A stretch of DNA of 46,553 bases from positions 1 to 46,553 of the forward strand of contig JAEWFT010000002.1 in NCBI GenBank assembly GCA_023388715.1. Direction: 5' to 3'. Source of the stretch: Pseudomonadota bacterium. GTDB lineage: Bacteria > Pseudomonadota > Gammaproteobacteria > Xanthomonadales > Xanthomonadaceae. Below are positions 34,531 through 44,611 of this stretch, in pieces. The first letter of the stretch is position 1, and every line of letters begins with the position of its first letter. The notes under the pieces were generated by a model. The model was not told the DNA's origin, did no database searches, and worked only from the letters and a program-made list of their open reading frames with translations. The translations under genes were made by a program, and so were the position numbers.

Positions 34531-35616
34531 TTACAGCACGCCGCGCTTCATCTGGTCGCGCTCGATGCTCTCGAACAGGGCCTGGAAGTTGCCTTCGCCG
34601 AAGCCTTCGTTGCCCTTGCGCTGGATGATCTCGAAGAAGATCGGGCCGAACGCGTTCTGGGTGAAGATCTGCAGCAGCTTGCGCTGCTTGGTCTCGACGT
34701 CGGCATCGATCAGGATCTTGTTGCGGGCAAGCCGCGCCACGTCCTCGCCGTGGTTGGGCACGCGCGCATCGATCACCTCGAAATAGGTATCCGGGGTGTC
34801 GAGGAACTCCACGCCCGCCTCGCGCATCTTCTCCACGGTGGCGTAGATGTCGTCGGTGAACAGCGCGATGTGCTGGATGCCCTCGCCCTTGTAGGCGTCG
34901 AGGTATTCGTTGATCTGCGACTTGGGGTCGGAGGATTCGTTGAGCGGGATGCGCACGATGCCGTCCGGCGCGGTCATCGCCTTGGACAACAGGCCGGTCT
35001 TGGCGCCCTTGATGTCGAAATAGCGGATCTCGCGGAAGTTGAACAGCTTCTCGTAGTAGTTGCTCCACTTCTGCATGTTGCCGAAGTAGAGGTTGTGGGT
35101 CAGGTGGTCGATGAAGGTCAGCCCGAAGCCCTGCGGGTCCTGGTCCGCGCCCTCGATGGCGACGTAGTCGGCGTACAGGTCATCGGCAGTGGCATCGACC
35201 AGGTACAGCATGCAATCGCCGATGCCCTTGACCACCGGCGCATCGATCGCGCGGCTGTCGGCCTTGTGGGTGATCGCCTCGCCGCCATTGCCCAGCACCA
35301 CGTCGAACACCTCGGCCACCGGCTTGCGGAAGCGGATCGCGAAACCGCAGGCGGACGGGCCGTGCGCGGCGGCGAAGTCGGCCGCGAACGAGTCGGGATC
35401 CTCGTTGAGCAGGAAGTTGACCCCGCCCTGGCGGTAACGCGTGATCGGCCGCGTCTTGTGGCGGGCCACCGCGCTGAAGCCCATGCTGCGCAGGTAGGCG
35501 TGCATCGCGTCGGCCTGGCCCGCGGGCGCGGCGAACTCGACGAACTCGAAGCCGTCGATCCCCATCGGGTTCTCGAAGGTGGTCGGCTGCATGCCGAGGT
35601 TGGGCTGTGCGCTCAT
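34531..35616 (-). CDS. hppD: 4-hydroxyphenylpyruvate dioxygenase
   Basis: Fe(II) enzyme turning 4-hydroxyphenylpyruvate into homogentisate. 361 residues with two VOC-fold halves. Ligands by comparison with Pseudomonas fluorescens HPPD: His171 in FIDHLTHN, His249 in GEGIQHIALFTDD and Glu329 in GPIFFEIIQRKG. The C-terminal helix GFGEGNFQALFESIERDQ gates the active site. A GAGGA site precedes the ATG; TAGAAT at 35649-35644 could be the -10. First gene of the hppD-hmgA operon. Confidence 0.98.
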   Translation of the reverse strand: MSAQPNLGMQPTTFENPMGIDGFEFVEFAAPAGQADAMHAYLRSMGFSAVARHKTRPITRYRQGGVNFLLNEDPDSFAADFAAAHGPSACGFAIRFRKPVAEVFDVVLGNGGEAITHKADSRAIDAPVVKGIGDCMLYLVDATADDLYADYVAIEGADQDPQGFGLTFIDHLTHNLYFGNMQKWSNYYEKLFNFREIRYFDIKGAKTGLLSKAMTAPDGIVRIPLNESSDPKSQINEYLDAYKGEGIQHIALFTDDIYATVEKMREAGVEFLDTPDTYFEVIDARVPNHGEDVARLARNKILIDADVETKQRKLLQIFTQNAFGPIFFEIIQRKGNEGFGEGNFQALFESIERDQMKRGVL

Positions 35617-35691
35617 GCGGGTGTCCTCACGCGGTGAAGCCCCATTCTAACGTGGCCTGCCGGGGCGTCGCGGCCTGGTCGGTGCCGGGCC

Positions 35692-35730
35692 AAAAAAGAC
35701 GACGGCGACCCGAGGGCCGCCGTCGTTTTC
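35692..35730 (-). terminator. Intrinsic terminator of dtpT, bidirectional
   Basis: On the minus strand ACGACGGCG (with an inner CCC/GGG stem) pairs with CGCCGTCGT and is followed by CTTTTTT. On the plus strand the same stem ends in TTTTC. This is the best intrinsic terminator in the window, lying 18 bases after the dtpT stop on the minus strand... upstream neighbour hppD reads away from it, so it serves mainly rightward or through transcription. Confidence 0.6.
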
Positions 35731-35747
35731 ATCGCATCCAGGCTGCG

Positions 35748-37322
35748 TCAGATGCGCCTGGCGTCTTCCGGCTTGGGCTGCGCGCCGTGGTCGGCCACCG
35801 AGCCTTCGGCGTCATCGCGCAGGGTGTCAAGGTGCATCAGCTTCTTGATGAGAGGCGCGAGCAGGATGAAGCCCACGCCCACCGCCACCGCGATCCAGCC
35901 GATGCGCGAATAGACGTCCAGCACCACCTGCTGCGCCGCGCCTTCGCCCGACGCCGCTTCCGAACCGGTGGCGCGCGCGATCATGCCGGCCACGAAGTTG
36001 CCGGTCGCCGAAGCGAAGAACCACGACCCCATGATCAGGCTGGCCATGTGCGAGGGCGCCAGCCGGTTCATCGCCGACAGGCCCACGGGCGACAGGCACA
36101 GCTCGCCGGTGGTGTGCAGCAGGTAGATCAGGAAGATGAACAGGACCGGGGTCATGTTGCCGCTGACCGCGCCGGCCACCAGCACCAGGAAGCCCGCGCC
36201 CAGCTGCACCATCGCCAGGCCGAACTTGGCGCCGGCCGAGGGCTCCAGGCCGCGGCGGCCCAGCCAAGTCCACAGCGCGGCGAACACGGGCGCCAGCAGG
36301 ATGATGTAGGCCGCGTTGATCGACTGGAACATCGACGCCGGCACGTTCCAGCCCAGCATGTTGCGGTCGACGTAGCGGTCCGTGTACAGGTTCAGCGAGG
36401 AGCCGGCCTGCTCGAACAGCGCCCAGAACAGCACCGAGCCCACGATCAGCGCCATCGCCGCGAAGATGCGGTCGCGCGCGTGGCGGTCGAGCTTGGTGAC
36501 CGCCGTGTAGATCACGTAGGACAGCAGGATCAGGCCGAACACGCCCAGCGCCCAGCCGACGATCGCCTGGTTCTGCACCATCCACCAGCACACCACCACG
36601 ATGCCGATGCCGAGCAGGTACAGCAGCCACTCGAACGGCAGGCCGACCTTGCGCTCGCGCAGCTTGGCCGGGTTTGAGGATTCGCCCTTGCCCTGCAGCA
36701 GCGGCTTGCCGATCACGAACACGATCAGGCCCAGCAGCATGCCCACGCCGGCGGCGCCGAAGCCGTACTTCCAGCCGTAGGTCTCGCCCAGCCAGCCGCA
36801 CAGCAGCGAACCCAGGAACGCGCCGAGGTTGATGCCCATGTAGAAGATCGTGTAGGCGCCATCACGACGCACGTCGGTGCGCGGGTACAGCTGGCCGACC
36901 ATCACCGAGATGTTGGCCTTGAGGAAGCCCGAGCCCACGATGATGAAGGCCAGCGCCAGCCAGAACGCGTTCATCGCCGGGCTGCCCTGCCCGCCGTCGC
37001 CCTCGAAGCCCATCAGGAAATGGCCGATGGTGAGCAACACCGCGCCGTACAGCACCGCCTTGCGCTGCCCGAGGTACTTGTCGGCGAGGTAGCCGCCGAT
37101 CACCGGGGTGATGTAGACCAGCGCGGTGTAGGCGCCGTACACCATCGACGCGTCGCCGTCCGAGAACAGCCAGTGCTTGGTGAGGTACAGCACCAGCAGC
37201 GCGCGCATGCCGTAGTAGGAGAAGCGCTCCCACATCTCGGCGAAGAACAGCATGAACAGGCCGCGCGGATGACCGAGGATGGTCTTCTCTCCAGCGCTGG
37301 CAACGGGCGGGAATGAACTCAT
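35748..37322 (-). CDS. dtpT: POT family peptide/H+ symporter
   Basis: Proton-driven uptake of di- and tripeptides across the inner membrane (MFS, PTR2 type). 524 residues with 12-14 helices. The N-terminal motif ExxER is at 29-33 in FFAEMWERFSYYGMRALLVLY-type sequence (Glu29, Glu32, Arg33), followed by GGYLADKYLGQRKAVLYG. The ATG at 37322 is preceded by GAGGT. It is a single gene ended by the hairpin at 35692-35730. The closest named members are DtpT-like; substrate range is inferred. Confidence 0.93.
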   Translation of the reverse strand: MSSFPPVASAGEKTILGHPRGLFMLFFAEMWERFSYYGMRALLVLYLTKHWLFSDGDASMVYGAYTALVYITPVIGGYLADKYLGQRKAVLYGAVLLTIGHFLMGFEGDGGQGSPAMNAFWLALAFIIVGSGFLKANISVMVGQLYPRTDVRRDGAYTIFYMGINLGAFLGSLLCGWLGETYGWKYGFGAAGVGMLLGLIVFVIGKPLLQGKGESSNPAKLRERKVGLPFEWLLYLLGIGIVVVCWWMVQNQAIVGWALGVFGLILLSYVIYTAVTKLDRHARDRIFAAMALIVGSVLFWALFEQAGSSLNLYTDRYVDRNMLGWNVPASMFQSINAAYIILLAPVFAALWTWLGRRGLEPSAGAKFGLAMVQLGAGFLVLVAGAVSGNMTPVLFIFLIYLLHTTGELCLSPVGLSAMNRLAPSHMASLIMGSWFFASATGNFVAGMIARATGSEAASGEGAAQQVVLDVYSRIGWIAVAVGVGFILLAPLIKKLMHLDTLRDDAEGSVADHGAQPKPEDARRI

Positions 37323-37454
37323 GCAGTGACACCTCGAGCTTGCCATGGCGGCGCATGGCGGTATGGACGTGGCACGCCGCAACGGCAGCGCGGAACCGGG
37401 CGAGCATCACCGACGGGCGGGCGCCGCGTCAAACCCCGGGCGCCGATGCCCTGT

Positions 37455-39029
<1,575 letters not shown>

Positions 39030-39085
39030 GGAAGGCGCGGTCCTGGCAACGGTTTTACGAATCCTAACAGCCGCTACCTCGCCCC

Positions 39086-39727
39086 TCAGTCGCGCGGCGC
39101 GAGGTAGCGCGCATCGTCGAAGGTGGCGCACCAGTGCGGCCGGTAGACCACCACCAGCGCCATCACGCCGCCGCACAGGAAGCCCTCGCCGAACATCATC
39201 AGCATGCCGGCGGTCAGGTACACGGCGGGTTCGCCGACCCCCAGCCACAGGCTGACGCCGGTCTTGAGCAGGTGCGAAGCCAGCAACGCAAGGCCGCCGC
39301 CCGCGAAGCCGTTCACCAGCACGTAGAGGAACAGGTTCGGCGGCAAGCGCTGCTCGAACTGCCACACCGCCTGCGATGCCAGCACCGGCACCAGGCCGCA
39401 GGCGATGAAGTCCGGTCCCCAGCCGAGCCAGTCGCTGCCGCCCAGCCACGCCATCAGGCTGACCACCGCCATCACCCACAGCGCAAAGCGGGTGCCGAAC
39501 ATCAGGTTGGCGATCCCGGCGCCGAGGAAGTGCAGGCTGGTGCCTGCCAGGGCGTCCGCGTTGAACCAGCGCAGCCCCGACAGCGCGGCGGTGGCGACCA
39601 GGAGGATGCGCACCGCCTCCGGATCGCCTTCCAGCTTGTACCAGGGCAGCCTGCGGCCAGCCCAGGCCAGCGCCAGCGCGGCGATGGCCACGCTGGCCAC
39701 CTGCACCGCCTCTGGCGCTTCGTTCAC
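39086..39727 (-). CDS. Stand-alone ECF-type transporter permease (CbiM-like)
   Basis: 213 residues with six to seven hydrophobic segments: FLGAGIANLMFGTRFALWVM, VLVNGFAGGGLALLASHLLK and a C-terminal YLTAGMLMMFGEGFLCGGVM. The pattern is that of CbiM/NikM-related energy-coupling-factor permeases annotated in Xanthomonadaceae, but the metal-binding MHI N terminus is missing. No ATPase (A) or T component is adjacent. The GTG start at 39727 overlaps the kynA stop (GTGA), so it is co-translated with tryptophan dioxygenase. Confidence 0.6.
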   Translation of the reverse strand: MNEAPEAVQVASVAIAALALAWAGRRLPWYKLEGDPEAVRILLVATAALSGLRWFNADALAGTSLHFLGAGIANLMFGTRFALWVMAVVSLMAWLGGSDWLGWGPDFIACGLVPVLASQAVWQFEQRLPPNLFLYVLVNGFAGGGLALLASHLLKTGVSLWLGVGEPAVYLTAGMLMMFGEGFLCGGVMALVVVYRPHWCATFDDARYLAPRD

Positions 39728-40611
39728 GCCGGAGGTTCCGCTTCCCCGTAGCCCGGCGAAGCACCGATCCGCGTGCGCACCTCGAACAGCTCCGGGAAGA
39801 ACGTCAGTTCCAGCGCGCGCTTGAGGAACGCCACGCCGCTGGAACCACCGGTCCCCGGCTTGAAGCCGATGATGCGCATCACCGTGCGCATGTGGCGGAA
39901 GCGCCACAGCTGGAACTGGGTCTCGAGGTCGACCAGGTCCTCGCACAGCTGGTACTCGCGCCAGTAGCGGTCGGTGTCCTCGTAGATGCGCACGAACACC
40001 GGCACCAGCGCCTCGTCCAGCACGTGCGGCTCGGACCAGTCGCGCTCCAGGTGGACGCCCGGCACCGCATGGCCCCAGCGCGCCAGGTACCGCAGGAACT
40101 CGTCGTACAGGCTGGGCGCGTGGAGCACCTGCTCCAGCGCGGCATGGCCGGCGCCGTCGTGGCGGAACACCTTGAGCATCGCCGCGTTCTTGTTGCCCAG
40201 CAGGAATTCCACCGTGCGGTACTGCAGCGACTGGAAGCCGGACGAAGGACCGAGGATCTCGCGGAACTCCATGTACTCCGACGGCGTCAGCGTCTCCAGC
40301 ACCGACCATTGCGCGGTCAGCTGGTCCAGCACCCGCTTGCAGCGCGCGGCGACCTTGCCGAACTGCCAAACCCGGTCCCCGCGCAGGTGGCCGGTGGCGG
40401 CGGTGAGCTCGTGGATCAGCAGCTTCAGCCACAGCTCGCTGGTCTGGTGCTGGATGATGAACAGCATCTCGTCGTGGTGCGGCGGCTGCGACAGCGGCTG
40501 CTGCGCATCCAGCAGCCGGTCCAGCCGCAGGTAGCCGCCATAGGTCAGGCGGCCGTCGAGGTCGGTGTGGATGCTCGCTTCCAGGTCGCGGCGGTTGCGG
40601 TCGATGTTCAT
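39724..40611 (-). CDS. kynA: Tryptophan 2,3-dioxygenase
   Basis: Heme enzyme making N-formylkynurenine, the first step of tryptophan breakdown. 295 residues. Substrate-site His55 (FIIQHQTSELW), Tyr113, Arg117 (SEYMEFRE), heme ligand His240 (WRFRHMRT) and Thr254 (GTGG) have exactly the numbers of the Xanthomonas campestris enzyme. This fixes the start at 40611. No kynU or kynB is in the window. The downstream permease gene overlaps its stop. Confidence 0.97.
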   Translation of the reverse strand: MNIDRNRRDLEASIHTDLDGRLTYGGYLRLDRLLDAQQPLSQPPHHDEMLFIIQHQTSELWLKLLIHELTAATGHLRGDRVWQFGKVAARCKRVLDQLTAQWSVLETLTPSEYMEFREILGPSSGFQSLQYRTVEFLLGNKNAAMLKVFRHDGAGHAALEQVLHAPSLYDEFLRYLARWGHAVPGVHLERDWSEPHVLDEALVPVFVRIYEDTDRYWREYQLCEDLVDLETQFQLWRFRHMRTVMRIIGFKPGTGGSSGVAFLKRALELTFFPELFEVRTRIGASPGYGEAEPPA

Positions 40612-40709
40612 GGCGGCATTCTCGCACGCAGCCTTCATGCGGCAGCGCGCAACGCGCCGGCGGCGCCGCGCCAGTATCATTCGCCCCCACTGCAATACAG
40701 GGAGAGGGA

Positions 40710-41801
40710 ATGAGCCTCGCCGCCAGTTTCGAAATCGAATACCTGCAATACCTCAAGCCGGATGGCACGCTGGCGGGCGCTTTGCCCCCCGCGGTCAAGG
40801 ACGCCAAGGCGCTGGTCCCGCTGTTCCAGCAGATGCTGTTCCTGCGCACCTTCGACACCAAGGCCATCGCGCTGCAACGCACCGGCAAGCTCGGCACGTA
40901 TGCGGCGGCGCTTGGGCACGAGGCGACCCATGTCGGCATCGGCGCGTCGATGCGCCCGGATGACGTGTTCGCCCCCAGCTACCGCGAGTACGGCGCGCAG
41001 TTCGCGCGCGGCGTGCGCCCGCGCGAGATCCTGATGTACTGGGGCGGCGACGAGCGCGGCAACCTGCTGACCGGCGGCCCGGCCCACGATTACCCCTGGT
41101 GCGTGCCGATCTCCACCCAGATGCTGATGGCCGCCGGCGCGGCGCTGAGCTTCAAGCTGCGCAAGCAGGACCGGGTGGCGGTCGCGGTGTGCGGTGATGG
41201 CGGCTCGTCGAAGACCGATTTCTATGCGGCGGTGAATTCCGGCGGCGCCTACCAGCTGCCGCTGGTGCTGTGCGTGGTCAACAACGGCTGGGCGATCAGC
41301 GTGCCGCGCAAGGCGCAGACCGGCGCCGAAACGCTGGCGCAGAAGGGCCTGGCCGGCGGCCTGCATTGCCTGCAGGTGGACGGCAACGACCTGGTCGCGG
41401 TGCTGGAAGCGATGCGCCGCGCCCACGAACGCGCGCGCGCCGGCGAAGGCGGCAGCGTGATCGAGTTCATGACCTATCGCCTGCACGACCACACCACGGC
41501 CGACGACGCCCGCCGTTATCGCGACGATGCCGAGGTCAAGGATGCCTGGACGCGCGAGCCGTTCCTGCGCCTGCGCAGCTACCTGACCGCGGCCGGTGTC
41601 TGGGACGAGGCGCAGGAAAAGGCGTGGCTGGAAGACTGCGGCGCGCGCGTGGACGTGGAGATCAACGCCTACCTGGAGACCCCGGTGCAGCCGGTGGAAG
41701 CGATGTTCGATTACCTGTACGGCGACATTCCGGCCGACGTGCTGGCGCAGCGGGAAGCAGCGATCGCGCATGAGGCCGCGGCCAGGGAGAAGCGGGCATG
41801 A
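40710..41801 (+). CDS. pdhA: 2-oxoacid (pyruvate) dehydrogenase E1 alpha
   Basis: Thiamine-diphosphate subunit of the heterotetrameric E1. 363 residues. The ThDP/Mg motif is GDGG (162-165) with NN at 191-192 (CVVNNGWAIS). LGHEATHVGIGA (residues 68-79) and RLHDHTTADDARRYRDD (active-site loop) are conserved. E1 of pyruvate and of branched-chain oxoacids look alike; pyruvate is preferred because the sequence matches PdhA of Xanthomonadaceae, but this cannot be settled from sequence alone. A GGGAGAGG site precedes the ATG. Confidence 0.9.
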   Translation: MSLAASFEIEYLQYLKPDGTLAGALPPAVKDAKALVPLFQQMLFLRTFDTKAIALQRTGKLGTYAAALGHEATHVGIGASMRPDDVFAPSYREYGAQFARGVRPREILMYWGGDERGNLLTGGPAHDYPWCVPISTQMLMAAGAALSFKLRKQDRVAVAVCGDGGSSKTDFYAAVNSGGAYQLPLVLCVVNNGWAISVPRKAQTGAETLAQKGLAGGLHCLQVDGNDLVAVLEAMRRAHERARAGEGGSVIEFMTYRLHDHTTADDARRYRDDAEVKDAWTREPFLRLRSYLTAAGVWDEAQEKAWLEDCGARVDVEINAYLETPVQPVEAMFDYLYGDIPADVLAQREAAIAHEAAAREKRA

Positions 41802-42784
41802 GCGCGCAGCCGATTGCACTGATCGAGGCGATCACCCAGGCGCTGGCCTACGAGTTGCGCCACGACGACAGCGTGGTCGTGCTGGGCGAGGACGTGGGCG
41901 TCAACGGCGGCGTGTTCCGCGCCACCGCCGGCCTGTCCGCCGAGTTCGGGCCCGAGCGCATCCTCGACACGCCGCTGGACGAGACCACCATCGCCGGCCT
42001 GACCGTCGGCATGGCCAGCCAGGGCATGAAGCCGGTGGCCGAGGCCCAGTTCGACGGCTTCATGTACCCGATGGTCGACTTCATCGTCTGCCACGCCGCG
42101 CGCATGCGCTACCGCACCCGCGGCCGTCTGACCTGCCCGATGGTGCTGCGGGTGCCGTGGGGCGGCGGCATCCGCGCCCCGGAGCACCACAGCGAGGCCA
42201 ACGAAGCGATCTTCACTAACGTCCCCGGCCTGCGGGTGGTGATGCCGTCGTCGCCGGCGCGCGCCTACGGCCTGCTGCTGGCCGCGATCCGCGACCCGGA
42301 TCCAGTGATCTACATGGAGCCCAAGCGCATCTACCGGCAGTACAAGGAGCTGGTGCCGGATGACGGCGAGGCGCTGCCGCTGGACGTCTGCTACGTGCTG
42401 CGCGACGGCAGCGACGTCACCCTGGTCACCTGGGGCGCGCAGGTCAAGGAAACCCTGGAGGCCGCCGAGGCGCTGGCGAAGGACGGCATCAGCGCCGAAG
42501 TCATCGACGTGGCCACCCTCAAGCCGCTGGACTTCGCCACCATCGCCGAATCGGTGGCCAAGACCGGCCGCTGCGTGATCGTGCACGAAGCGGCGAAGAC
42601 CGCCGGGTTTGGCGCCGAGATCGCCGCCCGCATCGCCGAGGAATGCCTGTTCGACCTGCTGGCGCCGGTCGAGCGCGTCACCGGCTACGACACCCACATC
42701 CCGCTGTTCCGGCTGGAGATGAAGTACCTCCCCAGCACCGACAAGGTCATTGCCGCCGCCAGGCGCGCGATGGCCCATTCGTAA
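41798..42784 (+). CDS. pdhB: 2-oxoacid (pyruvate) dehydrogenase E1 beta
   Basis: 328 residues, transketolase-like beta subunit. VVLGEDVGVNGGVFRATAGL carries the Glu that activates ThDP, then LDETTIAGLTVGMASQGMKPV and EHHSEANEAIFTNVPGLRVVMP, and the C-terminal VIVHEAAKTAGFGAEIAARI. It overlaps pdhA by ATGA, so subunits are made in equal amounts. Confidence 0.93.
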   Translation: MSAQPIALIEAITQALAYELRHDDSVVVLGEDVGVNGGVFRATAGLSAEFGPERILDTPLDETTIAGLTVGMASQGMKPVAEAQFDGFMYPMVDFIVCHAARMRYRTRGRLTCPMVLRVPWGGGIRAPEHHSEANEAIFTNVPGLRVVMPSSPARAYGLLLAAIRDPDPVIYMEPKRIYRQYKELVPDDGEALPLDVCYVLRDGSDVTLVTWGAQVKETLEAAEALAKDGISAEVIDVATLKPLDFATIAESVAKTGRCVIVHEAAKTAGFGAEIAARIAEECLFDLLAPVERVTGYDTHIPLFRLEMKYLPSTDKVIAAARRAMAHS

Positions 42785-42793
42785 GGATCCCCG

Positions 42794-44224
42794 ATGAGCA
42801 AGAAATTCCTGTTGCCCGACCTCGGCGAAGGCCTGCCGGACGCCACCATCGTCGAGTGGTACGTCAAGGAAGGCGACGTCATCCGCCTCGATGAGAACCT
42901 GGTGTCGATGGAGACCGCCAAGGCGGTGGTCGATGTCCCCTCGCCGGTCTCGGGCAAGGTGCTGAAGCTGGCCGGGGCCGCCGGGGACGTGATCGTCACC
43001 GGCAGCTGGCTGGCCGAATTCGAACTCGACGCCAGCCTGCCGCAGCGCGCGGAAGGCCAGGACACCGGGCACCACCACGGCGGCGGCCATGGCGTGGGCA
43101 CCCAGGATCCCGCGCCGGACGACAAGGTGGTCGCCTCCAGCGAGGGCGGCGCGATCGCCGACACCGGCCAGGCCCAGCCCGAGGACGCCGGCGCCAATGC
43201 CGCCGCCAAGGCCGATGCCGGCACCGTGGTCGGCGCCATGCAGGTCGGCACCGCGGTCCACAGCGAGGCCGCCACCAGCGTGGGCGGCGCGAAGGCGGTG
43301 CCCGCGGTCCGCGCGATGGCGCGCAAGCTTGGCGTTGACCTTGCCCGCGTGCGCGCCACCGGCGCGGACGGCACGGTGACCATGGCCGACGTCAAGCAGG
43401 CCGCGGCCGACGGCAGCGCCAAGCTCGGTGCTGCCCCCGCGCGCGCGCCTGCCGGCCCGAGCCGGGCCCCGGGCGCGACGGAAGCCGCTCCCGCCGCGAC
43501 CACTGCAGGCGCTCGCAGCACGCTGTCGCAGGCGGGCAAGCCGATGCGCACGCAACCGCCCGGAGCGTCCGCCGCGGGCCAGCCCTCCGGCCAGCCGGAG
43601 CAGCTGAAGGGCGTGCGTCGCAACATGGCGCGGGTGATGGCTGACGCCCACGCGCAGGTGGTCCCGACCACCCTGGTGGACGATGCCGACCTGCACTTCT
43701 GGATCGGCAAGCAGGACATCACCGCGCGGCTGGTGCGCGCGATCGTCGCCGCCTGCAAGGCGGTGCCGGCGCTCAATGCCTGGTTCGACGGCAAGGCGCT
43801 GACCCGCACCGTGCACCCGCACGTCGACATCGGCATCGCGGTGGATACCGACGATGGCCTGTTCGTGCCGGCGCTGCGCAACGCGGACATGCTGGACGCC
43901 CATGGCGTGCGCGGCGCGATCAAGCGCCTGCGCGCGCAGGTCGAGGACCGTTCGATCCCGTCGAGCGAGCTGGCGGGCTACACCATCTCACTGTCGAACT
44001 TCGGCATGTTCGCCGGCCGCTACGCCACCCCGGTGGTGGTGCCGCCGTGCGTGGCGATCGTGGGCGCCGGCAAGCTCTCGCATGACGTGGTCGCGGTGAT
44101 GGGCGGCATCGAGGTGCACCGCCGGATGCCGATCAGCCTGACCTTCGACCACCGCGCCTGCACCGGCGGCGAAGCGGCGCGCTTCCTCGCCGCACTGCTG
44201 CACGACCTCGGCCAGCCGCACTGA
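42794..44224 (+). CDS. pdhC: 2-oxoacid dehydrogenase E2 acyltransferase
   Basis: 476 residues. Lipoyl domain 1-80 with Lys43 in METAKAVVDV, a His/Gly-rich patch (HHHGGGHG, about 92-99), Asp/Ala-rich linkers, a subunit-binding domain near 175-210 (AVRAMARKLGVDLARV), and the catalytic domain from about 270. The catalytic motif reads His453-Arg-Ala-Cys-Thr457-Gly: the usual HxxxDG aspartate is Thr. Follows pdhB by 9 bases. No E3 gene follows; lpdA elsewhere in the window could serve. Confidence 0.88.
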   Translation: MSKKFLLPDLGEGLPDATIVEWYVKEGDVIRLDENLVSMETAKAVVDVPSPVSGKVLKLAGAAGDVIVTGSWLAEFELDASLPQRAEGQDTGHHHGGGHGVGTQDPAPDDKVVASSEGGAIADTGQAQPEDAGANAAAKADAGTVVGAMQVGTAVHSEAATSVGGAKAVPAVRAMARKLGVDLARVRATGADGTVTMADVKQAAADGSAKLGAAPARAPAGPSRAPGATEAAPAATTAGARSTLSQAGKPMRTQPPGASAAGQPSGQPEQLKGVRRNMARVMADAHAQVVPTTLVDDADLHFWIGKQDITARLVRAIVAACKAVPALNAWFDGKALTRTVHPHVDIGIAVDTDDGLFVPALRNADMLDAHGVRGAIKRLRAQVEDRSIPSSELAGYTISLSNFGMFAGRYATPVVVPPCVAIVGAGKLSHDVVAVMGGIEVHRRMPISLTFDHRACTGGEAARFLAALLHDLGQPH

Positions 44225-44230
44225 GCGCAC

Positions 44231-44259
44231 GCACCGGCGGCGCCAGCCGTCGCCGGTGC
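44231..44259. terminator. GC-rich hairpin after pdhC
   Basis: GCACCGGCG - 11-base loop - CGCCGGTGC, seven bases after the pdhC stop, extendable by a G-U and a C-G pair. No T tract on either strand. Likely an mRNA 3'-end stem or weak terminator for the convergent genes on either side. Confidence 0.5.
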
Positions 44260-44302
44260 CGCATGGCGCCCGGCTAAGCCGTCGGGGCCGCGCCCACCGC
44301 GT

Positions 44303-44611
44303 TCAGCGGGCGCGCAGCCACCTGGGACGCAGGCGGTAGGCGATCCCCAGCGCCGCCAGGAACACGCCGTACCCGACCGAGGTCGCCAGCACCTGCGGCC
44401 ACAGGTGGCCGTGGCTGCGGTCGGCGTAGGCAAAGCTCCAGTGCAGGCTGGCGAGGAACGCCAGCAGCGACAGCAGGATCGCGGCGAGATCGAAGCGCAC
44501 CCGCGCCGGGCCGCGCGGCTGGCGCGGGAACAGCCAGAACAGCAGCGACAGGATCAGGAACCACGGCGCGAACAGGATCAGCGCCAGCGTCGGCTGGTCG
44601 GCGAGGTTCAC
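44303..44611 (-). CDS. Small membrane protein coupled to trpS
   Basis: 102 residues with three hydrophobic segments (about 8-28, 42-58, 78-94) and a basic end RLRPRWLRAR. Function unknown. The GTG start at 44611 lies in a GTGA overlap with the trpS stop, so it depends on trpS translation. Confidence 0.7.
   Translation of the reverse strand: MNLADQPTLALILFAPWFLILSLLFWLFPRQPRGPARVRFDLAAILLSLLAFLASLHWSFAYADRSHGHLWPQVLATSVGYGVFLAALGIAYRLRPRWLRAR

Noticed and set aside
40612..40709. Promoter for pdhA (TATCAT at 40675-40680)
   Set aside because: The -10-like hexamer has no -35 at the right distance, and the divergent kynA side is also unclear.
41711..43903. 730-residue minus-strand open frame opposite pdhB/pdhC
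   Set aside because: Shadow frame of well-recognised genes; no family motif and biased composition.
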